From the NCBI GenBank assembly GCA_012521525.1, contig JAAYMG010000185.1:1-5735 (forward strand): 5,735 nucleotides of DNA, in the 5' to 3' direction. The position numbers and the translations under genes were made by a program. The notes below the pieces were generated by a model. That model was given only the letters and a program-made list of their open reading frames with translations, was not told the origin of the DNA and made no database searches. Position 1 is the first letter of the stretch; every line of letters begins with the position of its first letter. Source of the stretch: Clostridiales bacterium (GTDB lineage Bacteria > Bacillota > Clostridia > Oscillospirales > JAAYOS01). This document shows, piece by piece, positions 5,629 through 5,735 of this stretch.

Positions 5629-5735
5629 TCATATTACCACTGCTCTTGAACTAATTTCTTGACACCATGATTCAAGTTCATTCTCAGCATTTATACATTC
5701 TATTGTCACCGCCGGGGTATAATTGACCCATAGCG
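5629..5735 (-). CDS. Possible C-terminal end of a minus-strand gene (uncertain)
   Basis: On the minus strand one frame is open from the right edge (first full codon 5733-5731) for 34 codons to TGA at 5631-5629. The residues, such as AVTIECINAENELESWCQEI, have the mixed composition of a real protein, but I recognise no family. Thirty-four open codons can easily arise by chance, so this is only a hint. If real, the gene converges on nrdD and the hairpin at 5468-5529 would serve both. A plus-strand TATAAT at 5718-5723 in the same place argues weakly the other way. The stretch 5530-5628 holds no gene I can see, only small AT-rich hairpins such as ATTTTG/CAAAAT (5568-5586). Confidence 0.25.
   Translation of the reverse strand, partial: LWVNYTPAVTIECINAENELESWCQEISSRAVVI

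Noticed and set aside
5659..5664. Perfect TTGACA at the right end
   Set aside because: No -10 hexamer occurs at suitable spacing downstream.
5718..5723. TATAAT near the right edge as a plus-strand promoter
   Set aside because: There is no -35 at 16-18 bases and no extended -10 TG; any target gene would be outside the window. It may lie inside a minus-strand coding end.

Overview
The window reads as an ordinary chromosomal stretch from an anaerobic, endospore-forming Firmicute, most likely of the Clostridia. The reasons are a Coat F (spore coat) protein, an oxygen-sensitive class III ribonucleotide reductase with its radical-SAM activase, strong Shine-Dalgarno sites, and promoters close to the TTGACA/TATAAT consensus. 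I see no mobile element, CRISPR array, tRNA or rRNA.

Layout. A lipoprotein gene on the minus strand enters from the left edge (1-303, truncated there). A divergent intergenic region with an inverted repeat follows. Next come a 53-codon DUF3006-like gene (579-740) with its own extended -10 promoter and intrinsic terminator, a small CPYC glutaredoxin-like protein (985-1245), and a Coat F/ferritin-like protein (1334-1813) with a clear terminator. The right half is the anaerobic ribonucleotide reductase locus: nrdG-type activase (2097-2789), a regulatory region with two tandem NrdR-box-like palindromes directly upstream of a perfect consensus promoter (2850-2933), and nrdD (3068-5467). A perfect 12-bp GC-rich hairpin closes the nrdD end. 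The last 200 bases hold no secure gene; a minus-strand gene may end there.

How the genes work together. NrdG uses a 4Fe-4S cluster and S-adenosylmethionine to put a glycyl radical on NrdD (Gly664). NrdD then reduces ribonucleotides to deoxyribonucleotides without oxygen. This NrdD carries an N-terminal ATP-cone for allosteric control and a C-terminal thioredoxin/glutaredoxin-like domain with a CPNC motif. A separate CPYC redoxin is encoded about 1.1 kb upstream of nrdG. Together these suggest a thiol-redoxin-coupled class III enzyme rather than a formate-dependent one; that is inference. NrdR probably represses nrdD when dNTPs are sufficient. nrdG has its own promoter, so the two genes may be differently controlled.

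The most useful points for a second look are the redoxin fusion on NrdD, the tandem NrdR boxes, and the full duplicated diiron-type ligand pattern in the Coat F protein. I do not see evidence for a wholly new system.
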